From Antedon mediterranea (taxonomy: Eukaryota > Echinodermata > Crinoidea > Comatulida > Antedonidae), in NCBI RefSeq assembly GCF_964355755.1, contig NC_092672.1, positions 4,278,001 to 4,342,000 on the forward strand: a DNA stretch of 64,000 bases, read 5' to 3'. The first letter of the stretch is position 1. Each line of letters starts with the position of its first letter. Below are positions 26,501 through 38,000 of this stretch, in pieces. Both the position numbers and the translations under genes were made by a program. The notes beneath the pieces were generated by a model. The model searched no databases. It worked only from the letters and a program-made list of their open reading frames with translations, and had not been told where the DNA came from.

Positions 26501-29500
26501 ATAATTTGTCTTGTTGGTTTTATGTTATTTCTAGCATAAACACACTTTCAATACATTCCTTATACAGATATGAGTATAGCACTGGTACAGTATTATATTT
26601 AATTTTCAGAGAGCTCAAACAGAAGCCGTAACGTTCCTTGGAAATCAAGACAACAACAGGTCTTTATATGCCATACCAGGTATTTTGAGATTTAATCATT
26701 TTACCTTGACTTAATATTACAAATGTAATACTGATTTGATTGCATCCCCAAAATGTTCATGTACATTGATTTGGTCAGACATACTTCCAAACTTTACCCC
26801 AATGTGTATTCCTAACCTCTAAAAGTAGGGAAGAGTGAAATCACACTCTTTCCTGAAAAGATGAAGTAAAAGCATAGCCAAACAATAAAGTGTGCTATAA
26901 TGATTTAAAAATATTTCAGTATACTAATAAATCTATAGAGGGCACTATTATAAAAATCTGTAACAATACATCAACATCTATAGTAAACACTGGGCATTTA
27001 ATGGAAGTCAGTAATTTATTGGTACTCACTTTCGAATCAGTGGCACACATCTTTCGGTGGTGCGTCCATACAAATATAAACAATAAAATAAAAAAAATAT
27101 GTGAAGAAAAAAAAATGGACCTTTCAGTCACTATGCCTTTATAACCTCAATGGTTGTTATAACTATAGTATGTTATTTTCCCAGGATTAGACTATGTTGC
27201 CCATGAAGATATTTTACCATACTCATCGGCGGATAAAACTCCACTACAGCATGAGCTGTTTGATAAGTTTCTGGAATTAAAATCAGGACAAGGTATGGAT
27301 TAACTGTGTAACTGTTATTGTACATCTATAAACTAACCTTCTTACAGGAAGAATTAAAAGCAGTACAATCAAAACACACAAATCAATAGAAACATAATAT
27401 ACAAATAATGAATGTTTATGAGTGCAATGGTACAAATAATGGCACAAGGTGAATGATGAAAGGTTATATCAACGAGTCAAAGCCGAGTTGATATAACCTT
27501 TCATCATTCACCAAGTGCCATTATTTGTACCATTACATGAATACAAAACATTCATTATTTGTTTTATATAACATCTAGACGTTTTTTTTTCGTACACAAA
27601 AATGTTTCAAAAAGTACTATTTAACGATCGTTGAATAGTGCGTACTATTGCACGCCATGTGACCCACATTCGTCCAATCAAATGACAGGAATTTATATAG
27701 GTGTTATATAACATGGAATAAATAATAAGTAGGCCTACAATGGTATTGATAATTTCTATGAATTTTTATTAAATTATTAATTTATTAAAATTATTTACAA
27801 AAATACATCATAACTAGATACATTATAAGATTATAACACTATATTTAAGTCTTCAAATTTACACCGAAAAATTAGTAGTAGAATATTATAATTTTGTATT
27901 TATTTTTTTTTTACATTTTAGAGATATTATAATATTTTCTATTAATACTATACCTGTATTTGAAATGTTTTGCTTACACAGTACACAACATCCATAAAAT
28001 ACTCAAAAACAGTTTTGTTAACATATTTAAAAAGTCACTTTGTCCAGACCACTTTCTATAAAATTCTTCTTAATATCCCTGAAAAATGGCAAATTTTTCC
28101 AAACTTTTATTTAATATGTTTTAACTTCCAATTGCAACTCAGAAATATAATTTATGATTATTTTTTCAGAACCACCTTTCGTAGCAAAAGATACTCTTAA
28201 AGCGTGGCAGGAAAAGAACCACCCCTGGTTAGAGTTGTCCGACGTTCACCGTGAAACGACAGAGAATGTACGGGTCACTGTCATACCTTTTTACATGGGT
28301 ACTAGGGTAAGTTTTTATTAAGAACATTATTTAAAAAGAAAAACATGATGAATGATCATATCATGTCTCATCTCTAATTGAACTAAAGCTTTGTCTACAC
28401 TATCAAACTTAATGTGACAACAAAATGTGATGTGCCCATATATGGACATGATGATGTCATATCACTACCATATTTGGGCATATCACTACCATATTTGAGC
28501 ACATCACACTTTTTTTGTCAAACTTGTTTGATAGTGTAGACAAAGCTTTAGACTCATAATCATTTGAAATATTTAAATAACATGCTTATTAATGGTACTG
28601 TAATTCAATTTGTTGTAGGTTTCAGAGGATTCCAGTGTATACTGGGTAAGTCACATACTTGCAACCAATTTATATGTTAGTTCTGGTTTTCTTTATCCTT
28701 TATGGATTCATATAGCCCCATTAATGAAAACATATTACTTTGGTATCTTGTCATACACAATGCTTAAAAAAATTGTAAATTATCTTATACTGTAGTAGCT
28801 TAATTATAATGATGCAATTCGTAAGTATATCTCAACCTTTGTTTTTCCTAGTGGAGGTACTGTATTCGACTTGAGAACCTAGGTAAAGAAACTGTTCAGT
28901 TACGAGAGCGACATTGGAGGATATTCAGCTTATCAGGCACATTAGAAACTGTGAGAGGAAGAGGAGTTGTTGGCCAGGTTAGTTTTAGATAGGAAGCTTT
29001 TGCTTCTTGTGCGGGTCACAGTTGTTATTGTTATAAATGCGTATGGCTTCTGCCGTATGGTAGTTTTCCGATTAATCGTACGATCAAACGGTACTGGGTA
29101 TGATCAACTAGCGTTCGTGTTCCCACCTAATCATCCATTCATAGAAGTACTGATGAAGATATCAATCTGTGGCGACAATAGAATGCACCCGAGACCTGGC
29201 TATCTTCGACTTTTAAATAATAGAAAGTTTAGAAATTTTTTGTTAGACTAGAAATGTACGTTGTATGTATATAGAAAAATGGTTGTAGTTTTCAAAATTA
29301 CGTTGTATAAGTTTTCAAAATTACGTTGTATAAGTTGCGATGTGAAAAACTGTTATTTGATCGTTAGTTGTCGTGTACATAAAGCAAAAACATAAATACT
29401 GTATAATAAAATAAAAATCGTTACGGACAACCAATCATAATATGCCTAGTCCAGGCCATCAGTACCTGTAACATGCATTAGCCTCGAGGCCTACAAGCAC

Positions 29501-30377
29501 ATACTTTAAACCACACTGCTTGTGAATTCGGCGCGCTATGTAAATGGGACAAGCTACGCAGGTTTCCCCTTACCTTTAACTCTTACCGTTACCACTCTTC
29601 AGTGTAAATTGGCCTTTATGAATCGTGATAGCACTAGCCAATTACCATCTCCCCAATTGTGAGAGCTACCACAACTACACCAATTTCCATCTCCTGCTAA
29701 TTTATTAAGTAAAGTCTCTGTTCAAAACTCATGATAAATGTCTTTCTTTGTTAAAGGAACCTATTTTATCTAAAGAACAGCCAGCATTTCAGTACAGTAG
29801 TCACGTATCATTGCAAGCACCAAGCGGACATATGTGGTGAGTAGTGCGTGATGGTATACCAAGTCTTTGTCTACACTATCAAACAAAAAAGTGTGTGCCC
29901 ATCATCATGTCCATATATGGGCACATCACATTTTTTTTGTCACATAAAGTTTGATAGTCTAGTCAGGGCTATAAGATCTGTCAAAAAAAGTGTGACGATC
30001 CCAAATATGGTAGTGATATCATCATCATCATCATCAGCATCATCGTATATGGGCACATCACATTTTTTGTCACATAAAGTTTGATAGTGTAGACAGGGCT
30101 TTAAGATCTGTCAAAAGTAGTGATATGATGTTATCCTGCCTCCTGAAACAAGGGCTTAGGGAACATGTTTAGCCAGTTACAGTAACATCACATGGTGTTG
30201 TCATGGTTTCTTAGAATAGCTATGATAAAAGGTAGTGAAACTTTTGTTCTGTTTTTCCACAGGGGCACATTCCGTATGGAACGAAATGATGGATATTCCT
30301 TCGATTGCCGTATACCACCATTCACGCTGGAAAGTAAACAAAGTGAAACAAATAATCCGCACGGATTCTTTGGATAA
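23582..30377 (+). CDS. POLDIP2: POLDIP2, polymerase delta-interacting protein 2 (YccV-like + ApaG domains)
   Basis: Eleven exons: 23582-23715, 23955-24018, 24472-24569, 25635-25746, 26610-26679, 27185-27292, 28170-28306, 28619-28645, 28852-28977, 29757-29836, 30263-30377; phases close to 356 aa (human 368). The protein is mainly mitochondrial in vertebrates, and has been tied to DNA polymerase delta/PCNA, PrimPol and redox or lipoylation control. The first ~45 residues are basic/hydrophobic without acids, as for a matrix signal. The YccV-like part starts at LFLHKVFGYRGILLFPW (~67) and includes TYYQVLIDSRDCP and AIPGLDYVAHEDILPY. The ApaG/DUF525 part covers VTVIPFYMG, WRYCIRLENL, LRERHWRIFSLSGTLETVRG and GVVGQEPILS. 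Exon 8 is only 27 nt. An in-frame second ATG at 23588 is also possible. Confidence 0.96.
24118..24163 (+). repeat. Short dispersed element, GAGGGTGATCC...ACCCTCA, POLDIP2 intron 2
   Basis: Same family as 6478-6542 and 9965-10016; its ends GAGGGT and ACCCTC are complementary. It is followed directly by a second repeat (24165-24345) starting GTTCACAAGACAAACAT. Confidence 0.5.
24165..24345 (+). repeat. Dispersed repeat GTTCACAAGACAAACAT, copy 1
   Basis: Related copies begin at ~26417 and ~45712; the first two share ACACAAGATGCTCTACAT and ATTACAAGTCT. The frame open across it has no family marks. Confidence 0.5.
24808..25072 (+). repeat. Direct segmental duplication including a MITE fragment, POLDIP2 intron 3
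   Basis: 24808-24910 and 24969-25085 share AATATGAAAATAAATTG, AAATTTCTGATTAC and the run into a MITE terminus. The first MITE (24901-24966) is truncated to AGCTATCAAAC...GGTAGTGATA. Confidence 0.65.
25073..25214 (+). mobile_element. MITE family M1, POLDIP2 intron 3
   Basis: Left end TAAAGCTCTGTCTACACTAT is intact; the right end stops at AAAGTTTGATAAC. Two GGTAGTGATATG units precede the centre. Confidence 0.85.
25300..25499 (-). repeat. Inverted copy of POLDIP2 microexon 8 and its flanks, in intron 3
   Basis: The reverse complement of this stretch matches 28532-28738 at roughly 95 percent by eye. All 27 bases of microexon 8, its AG acceptor and its GTAAGT donor are unchanged in the copy, but on the strand opposite to transcription. 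One border merges with a shortened MITE. Confidence 0.9.
25481..25561 (+). mobile_element. MITE family M1, internally deleted, POLDIP2 intron 3
   Basis: Both ends are kept (AAAGCTTTGTCTACAC and GTGTAGACAGAGCTTA) but the middle is reduced to ~45 bp. Confidence 0.8.
25780..25913 (+). mobile_element. Retroposon 3' tail ending in (ATT)n
   Basis: GCGCCTTGAGCACTTCTGTG and GGATATGCGTTCTTTATA precede four ATT units. A reverse-complement relative with TTGAGTGC-type core and (AAT)n lies at 47683-47790. This is a widespread type of SINE/LINE tail. Confidence 0.5.
26090..26416 (-). repeat. Dispersed repeat family R2, copy 1, POLDIP2 intron 4
   Basis: The reverse complement has TTCTTTAAAGTGCACA, TGTGTACACTGGACCTACG and TTATAGTCCTT in the same order as 53040-53310, where the repeat lies on the plus strand. 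Not a recognised family; a LINE or LTR untranslated region is possible. Confidence 0.6.
27408..27557. mobile_element. Near-perfect 48-bp-arm palindrome, POLDIP2 intron 6
   Basis: Arms 27426-27473 and 27487-27534 match at 46 of 48 positions around a 13-base loop; outer flanks AATGAATGTTT also pair. A solo relic of the outer part is at ~45525 (TGAATGTTTATGAATG). The form is that of a foldback MITE unrelated to family M1. Confidence 0.85.
28384..28551 (+). mobile_element. MITE family M1, full-length, POLDIP2 intron 7
   Basis: Ends TAAAGCTTTGTCTACACTAT and GATAGTGTAGACAAAGCTTT pair over at least 20 bases; two CACTACCATATTTG units in the right half. It abuts the inverted duplication containing exon 8. 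Confidence 0.92.
28532..28738 (+). repeat. Exon 8 arm of the POLDIP2 inverted duplication
   Basis: Contains the end of a MITE, intron 7 sequence, exon 8 (28619-28645) and the first ~90 bp of intron 8. It is the partner of 25300-25499. Confidence 0.9.
29861..30127 (+). mobile_element. Two abutting MITE family M1 copies, POLDIP2 intron 10
   Basis: The first runs from TTTGTCTACACTATCAAAC to AGTTTGATAGTCTAGTCAGG (~29971); the second, lacking its left end, ends in GATAGTGTAGACAGGGCTTT at ~30104. Both are followed by the same string AAGATCTGTCAAAA, so one junction was duplicated with the element. A short ATC run lies in the second. Confidence 0.8.
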
Positions 30378-31949
30378 TCCTAAAAATCAAATTCTTCCAT
30401 AAAATGATATGTGCAATATAATCAAATTGTTGATTTTTTGCGGCTGATAATTTAAAACACCGTCAACTCGCTCGCGCACAGACTGCCCCAAAATATGGTT
30501 TTTAGAATTTTGTGGTTTGGAAAGGGTTTTCTGGTTTGAACGAGTTAACTATTTCAATTTTCTGAAATCATATATATCAGATATATCAGCAGATGAAAAG
30601 GTAAAATAATTAAGCAGAATCACCTAAAGAAATAACAGTTGAGAGGCTCTTCACATTGAAATATCACATCGCGTGGAGTTGCATAATACATATTTCAAAA
30701 TTTAAATTTTAAGGTCTAGAATGTTATACAGGGTGAACAGAATTATTATAAATACTGGAGTGTACAATAAAAATGTATTTAAAAATAATTTTGTTAGACT
30801 AAGCAATTTTGATCCAAGAATTGAGGCCTATTCATACTAGGGTTATTATGAACGGAGATAAATAAAGTATACATTTTTTCTACAGAAAACAAAATAAATG
30901 TATATTTGGTCCTAGTATAAATAGACCTTTAAGTTATTTTATTGTTGCACATTGAAAAAATTTAAGTTTAAAACTCTGTCTACACTAGTTTGACAAAAAG
31001 AAGTGTGATGTGCTAAATATGGTAGTGATATGCCTAAATATGGTAGTGATATGACATCATCATGTCCATATATGGGCATATCACATTTTTGTAAACAAAA
31101 AGTTTGATAGTGTAGACAGAGATTAAGGTTTATATCAAAAGATGTAATGTATATGTATACATGTACTATATGCTTAACCTAAGCATCTGTTGATATTATA
31201 TTGTAGAAAATATTTATTGAAGTTGCAGTCTGAATACAGTAATATATTTCATAATTTAGAAATTGTGACTTATATAATCAAAAGCATTTAAATTGAGGAG
31301 AATGATTTTGATTAAAAATATGACTGACCTTAACTATGCAAATTTTTTTTTTTTTTATCTTGCAAGTATAAATTGTAGTTTTGTCTTTCTTTCTGTACTT
31401 TGATTGAAAATTTTTATTTTAAACCGGAAACTTACTAGTTTGATGAGTAAAAAAAAGTGCCTTGATTGTGCAACCTCAAAATAGTCCCAATAGGCTTAAT
31501 TGCGAGAAAAATAACAGTTGATTAACTGCATGATTTAACCCTATTTGTGAAATATCATGAATTTTACGTAAAAAATAAAAAATTTCAAATGTATTTGTTT
31601 TTTATTTATTTTTGTTCTTGTCCCATACAAAGTGCACACGGGTCAACATGAGGTTATTAAAAAATCTATGAAAGAAAATGCGTATTTTATTTTTTTTTTT
31701 TTTTTTAAATTAAAATGAAATTTAAAAATGAAAGTAGGCCCTCTATCCTCCGGACACTGAACTGAAACTTTTTAGTTAGAAAAGTAGGGGTATTAAATAC
31801 CGACGTGTATGCAAATTCGAAGAAAACTCAAATTGCATTAGTATTTATTTAAAACTTTAATACTATTCATTTACCATGAATCAAAGAAACAAAAAATGTA
31901 AACAAAGAACTCAACATAAGTCGTATCCCCATTGATGATCGCAAGGGCA
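30378..31949. other. POLDIP2 3' UTR and POLDIP2-NCOR intergenic region
   Basis: A likely polyadenylation signal AATAAA is at 30766-30771. A short inverted repeat is at 30823-30935 (GGCCTATTCATACTAGG against CCTAGTATAAATAGACC) and a MITE at 30970-31125. Two runs of T near 31340 and 31690. No gene seen. Confidence 0.6.
30970..31125 (+). mobile_element. MITE family M1, POLDIP2-NCOR intergenic
   Basis: Ends AAAACTCTGTCTACACTAGT and GATAGTGTAGACAGAGATTA; central core GATATGACATCATCATGTCC. Confidence 0.88.
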
Positions 31950-32034
31950 TTCAACTCAAAACAACGCCGTGTGACGTCATCATTTTTAGACGAAAAGATG
32001 GCCGCCGAATTTTTTCGTGAACGCATTTGATGCA
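31950..32034 (+). promoter_or_regulatory. NCOR promoter-proximal region and 5' leader
   Basis: Contains the perfect CRE palindrome TGACGTCA at ~31972 and AAAAGATGGCCGCCG at 31993, which resembles a YY1 initiator element. The ATG inside the latter (31998) opens a 10-codon upstream ORF ending at 32030, five bases before the likely NCOR start. Factor binding is inferred from motifs only. Confidence 0.5.
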
Positions 32035-35000
32035 ATGTCCAGGCCGCCAAAGGACAGGTAATACTTCTTCTAAACTTATATTAAACATGCACAATGAGTT
32101 ATATAATTATTTATTAATTGTGTGGTTACACATTTAATGCATTATTTGCACAATATTTTAAGGTAAAATTGAATTTTTCCATTGCCTATCCAGCCACCCT
32201 ATCATCGATGTGATTAGTCCATCGTCGAGAGGACTGTTTGTGGTGGTCCGATATGAAAACGTACATTAATATTTAATTTAGAGGCCTAGCATTTCGTAGC
32301 CTCAAAATCATTTTATGTTGTTCAGTACATAACCACCTCTTACTAAATAGGGGCATGCACATGTAATATTTAAACCTGTGTAAACCCAGAGATTAGCTCA
32401 AAGAAAGGTGTAAAATGAATAGTGTTTTTTTGTTTATTTTAATTTACCATCATGATATCATTTTGCTCAAAAAGTGTGTTAACCTAACCCTGCGTGATAC
32501 ACCACCTGGCTGCATGAACATGATATTCTGCAGCAGTTTATTTAGGCTAGCTTCAGGCCTAGGCCTAGCATGTAAAAGGTTGTGTAAATCAAATCTAGGC
32601 CTAATTATATCAAAATGGATATTTTCCCATATTTTTACTGCATACATTTGAAAATGAATTGCATGAACATGATGCCTAGGCCTATATAAGTACATTTACA
32701 TAATAAATTATTTGACCCTACTAGCATGTTTAAGGGTAACAAATCTGTTTTTTAATGAATTATTTTAATTAGTTAGTGTTTTTTTTTAAAGCATGCAAAA
32801 ACATATACTGTTCATATTCAAAAGTTTTAATTTTATAAACTGTACCTACAGTATTTATTTTTGTATTTAAAACAAGTATTTTTGTTGAGTCAGCATTTTA
32901 TATGCTTAGTGGGATTAATTATTAATTTATAGTGGGAATCAGTATTTTGATTCTGATTGATTGATGATTCATACTCACTTGGAGGGAGACACAACGTGTC
33001 TCTTCTTCCTTTACTACTATTACTAAACAGTATATAATCCATTTTCATTTCTGTTTTCTTTCACAAATTTTATCTTAGGCTTTATCCTTTCATTGCCAAC
33101 TAGACCACAGTGCTACAATATTGATATTTTACTAGCAAGTGGCATGCAGTAGACACATAAAATTGCCAAGCCCACTAGATTTTACTAGATATTATACACA
33201 GGACTGGAACTACCTTTAAATTTAGTCTACATGAAAATCAAAATTCTAAATGTATAATATTTTATGAGAATGGTGTTCACGCCTTGAATAAGACAGATTT
33301 CCCAACATTTATACTGGTTTTGAGCCTACTGTATCACACAACTACAACAATGTATTGTTTTCATCGTCTTTATTTTTGGAATAAATTATTTGTATAATTT
33401 TCTGTACTGCTGTCATTACTACCATCTGTCCAGTATCCATCAAATGGAATATGAGCAGTTACTCTAGAGAGTAACATAATACTTAAGAATATTACACTTG
33501 AAAGACTATTTTAAAGTGCACAATAAAAAATCTGAAATCAAATACTAATTCATATTTATATTTAATTCCAGGTTTGTATTTAAATTATAATATATTTGGC
33601 TTTGTTGATGTACTGTTCTGTAATCTAACTTGGTTTTTATTTGCTATATTTTGGGGGATTTTTTTTCTGTTATATTAAAGCTCTGTCTACACTATCAAAC
33701 TAGTTTGACAAAATTAGTGTGATGTGCCAAAATATGGTAGGGATATGATGTCATCGTGTCCGTATAGTGGGAACATCACATTTTTTTTGTCACATAAAGT
33801 TTAATAGACGATCGATGATGTTAGTTTTTTTATTGGGGTTTTTCCATTACATATTTATTCAGAGTAAGTGTGTATAATCTTATTATCCACGTATTCACAT
33901 CATATTGTGGAATTTTAAACAGTTAAAACTGTTTACCTAATACTACAGTATAGCTTGCGTCAAAACTACAGTATATGCCTCAACAATACATCAATTTGCC
34001 AAGCATTTCAGGAATTGCAAATTATATGATAATGGCCCCATCAAACTACACATTTTATCATCCAAATAAATTTTTCGAAAAGAGAAAACTACCATAATAT
34101 TGTAAAAATGATTTCAAACTAATTGCATATTTTTATTGATATTTTAAAGCCTTCATTTTCCAGATGGAATGTATTTCTTACCCAGGGACTATTTGACAGG
34201 AAATAATGACTAAATCCCACCAATCAACCATCAAATGTCTTTGTATGTTTTTATTTAAACCTAGACGTAATTTGCATAGCACACACCATAGTAAGATTCA
34301 TCATTCCTTTGAGACCCTGTCTACATTTCAGGTCAAAAGAAACCCACTAAAAACTTCTTTTTATTAGAACCATTCGCCAAGCTTCAATTTGCACTCAAAA
34401 GTCATTTACATTTATTGCACACAAAAAGTAAATTGTTCATATACATGTCTAAACATAAATGGTACGTCTTTATCAATTTACTTACAGTATGGTTCAGTCC
34501 TATTATCTGGTATATTATTTAGTTTTACAGAACATAATTGCTGAATTTACCAATCCGTTATTAAGATGATCCCTGAATCATACTCAAGGGATATTTAGTT
34601 ATTCAGTTATTTTTCTTAGAACTTCTTCATCCCTGAATCATCATAAAATGCCAGATTTTATTATTGAACTTTGAAGGGGATGCCACTCTATCAAATCTTA
34701 TGCCAATCTTTTTTGTCTTTTACAGTGAAAAATGTTTTTGTAATAAATGAGGAGAAAGTGTTTTCTTTATTTTGCATTATCCGTTTCAGGCTAAAAAGAT
34801 GAGCTTTATGTTTTTTTACAGTTGTATCAAAATATAGATTGATTTATAATGTTCGTTTTGAAATATGAATGAAGGGGTTAACTAAATACAAGGCTTGATT
34901 AAACTGTAAATGTCACCAGCAAATTGATATTTTAAAGTATCATTTACCCTAGCTTTTGGAAAGGTCATTAAGTAATTATTTTCATTTCATCATTAAAGTA

Positions 35001-38000
35001 AGAAACCCTGATTTAGGTAAACCTATTTTATTCTTTCATAACGTGTGCAGTAGATGAACCTCCATAGTAGATCCAACAAAATAATTTTTTCTATACAAGA
35101 AATGTCAATACATTTTGCATACAATTTTGTTTTTAGAAGATGATCCCTGCATTAGGGATCAACTCGGTAATTATTTTATAATTTACTAATTGTTCAGAAC
35201 ACTTTAATAAATTGTAATAATAAATAGTATATGCATTGTATCATTATTATATGATGATAAAATGGATGAATAAAGGCAATTTATATATTTTAATAGTTTG
35301 ATTGTATTACAATTAAAGGTATTACATAAACACTTCAAATAAATAGGCTATTATAATACTTTGTTAAGATGATCCCTGTGAAAGGGGTTAAGGGTTCAGC
35401 TACAATATTGGTTGTTGTAAATATCAACTACTTTATCATTCATCGACATTGTATTTAAGTACAGTTTTTCATAATAATTTTTGCATTTTTTAAAAAACAA
35501 ATTATCACATTTCCCTCTTTTCTAGCTATCATAATATTATTTTTATCAGCTGAGTGTAACAATTCATAAAATAATTACAACATTTTAATTCTAATAAGAG
35601 TCAATTATTATTTTAATCACTTTATTTTGAATTTTAGAAATAAAAAAATTTACTTTATTATAATGAAAATTGATAATAAACAATTTCAGATAAATAAATA
35701 ACTAGCCATTGTTTATATTGAATGTTATAGCTTATTTTATGATAACTGAAAATGATGGTTTTGAATGAAAAAGCTTGGTAAAACTAATCCTTCTTCATCC
35801 CACCAGACTAGTCTCAGCGTAGTGAACCTGAAGACCGTCGCAGTGTGTGATTTGGTTGTTAAAAAAACAATTGTTTTCCGACCATTAGCTATTTCACTGC
35901 AAAACATTTTTAATTTAAATTAGAAGCATACAAATATGCAAAAATAAATAATTGATTTCTGTTTTATTATGTTACTTATTTAATATTTAACCTTTACAGT
36001 TTGAATTTGATATTTAAAACTTTTAAGAAAAATTAATTTGATATAATTAGATTAATTTGTTTACTTAATATTACTAAATCAATCAAAATTAATAATATTT
36101 TACATTTCAACCCAAATAAATCATTCATCATACCATAAATTAGGTATAAAAAATGTTAAATTTAAAAATGTGAAATGCCAAACAAATTCAATTGTATTTA
36201 AATTTGACATCGTACATTGCGGTACCCCAATCAAGGAACAATACACCAGCTGTCTTCGGTCATAAAGCTTTGAAAATGGTAAAAAACAACAATATTATGT
36301 CAGTTGGCAATAATAACGCTCAAATGGCTCGAATGAAATTGACCGAGGGATGTAATAAGGAAGTCCAAGTTGTAGTGATTACTTTTAGTACCAACTGTTG
36401 ACCCTGTAAGTGCAAGAATTTTATTATATTATTATTTATTTATTCACAATATTTTATGAGGACGGCCCAATTACGGTACTTAAAAAGACGGGTATTGGTG
36501 TTGATAACTTTAGAGTAGAATTGATTTGTTGTACTGTATTTCTTTAAGCACCATTATTTCCACTTGTTTTCTGGACGAAATAAAGTTATATTCCTTAGGG
36601 CCTAGATACAAAATCACTATAATAAAAAAAAAAAAAATCTTTAAAGTTCCAAAAAAAAAAAGTAACTTTATATATACGGTACTATTTAAACAAATAATAA
36701 TGTCAATATCAGGGAACTTATTAATTAACATAATTAGGCCATGTAAAAAAAAAAGGTTGTTGATCGTCCTCGCTCGACATCGAAAATCGGCCCGCCTAAT
36801 TATTTTTTTTTGAACCGTGAAAATCCGGCCGAAAATCCCGTTTTTCAACCTCAGATCGGTCGTCGCGATCGCAAAATTCAGAAATTCATCTCGATTATCT
36901 GGCCCTCTATCGATAGTATCAATATGCGCGTGCAAGATACGGGTATGTAGCTTGATTTTGTTTATTTTTTTCGCTGACCTGCTGGCCTGCTGTACAGCGT
37001 GGGTTCTTTTTACACGTGATTTGCGAACAATAGATCTTTATTGATACGTATTTACGCAGCTTAAATGCCTTTTGTGGTACTTTCTATTACCCGCGAGGGT
37101 AGTAGTTCGCCGATTAAAGATTGGTTTGGCTGCGAAGTCACGGCTGATGTAACATTTTCAGAGTTGTATGTTGAATTGTACACGGGGAAGTTCGACGGTG
37201 AATCCGTCGTTGGCGATAGGCCTACGTTGCCTACAGTGTACGCCAGCGATAGGAAGCCCGGAAAGGGAGATGGTATGATCAAAGTATCGGCCCAATTCAT
37301 TAAGTTTGTCCAAACACCTACAGTTCCCGAAATTACGATGCCCCAAAATGCTAGGCCTAGTGCATTTGTTGTTTTAAGTCTTTATACTGAAACTGAATAA
37401 AAATGTGAATGAACACTTACCATACAGTATATCTAACCATGTTGCATTTTGTGATACTGCAGTTCAGAACCATATACCAATATTTACTATTTTGACCTTT
37501 CGCTTCATGTCAACATTTTGTCGAATCGTTACACTTTCATGATACTTTGCTGCTTTTTTATAATAAAAAAAAAAAAAAAAAAAAAAAAAAGCCTCCCTCC
37601 CTCCTGACTTTAAAAAAAAAAAAAGGACGATCAACAATTTTTTTTTTTTACATGGCCTTATTATACATTTAACTGCTGAACAATCTGTCTTTTGAATAGG
37701 AAACATATACAGAAGAGCGTGCTAACTAGGAGAATTAACAAATGTATGCAATTTACAATATGTTCACTTCTCCTCAATTGTCACAACTTGTTTTTATGTC
37801 ACTGTATTCTACATTAGTGCCAACCGCCATATGAATTGAATTGATCACTTGATTTCAGATTAAATATTCCATATATACAAATACAAAACGGAAAATCGCA
37901 ATAAAATAGGATTTTTTCACACTCAGCGAAGAGATTTGAATATCGAATAGTTCGCAGTACACCTACAGTAACAAGATCATTTTCAATATTCAAAACTCTT

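Noticed and set aside
36510-36935. 141-codon minus-strand frame across the left end of the TIR element
   Set aside because: It crosses the element border and A runs; F/I/K-rich without family marks.
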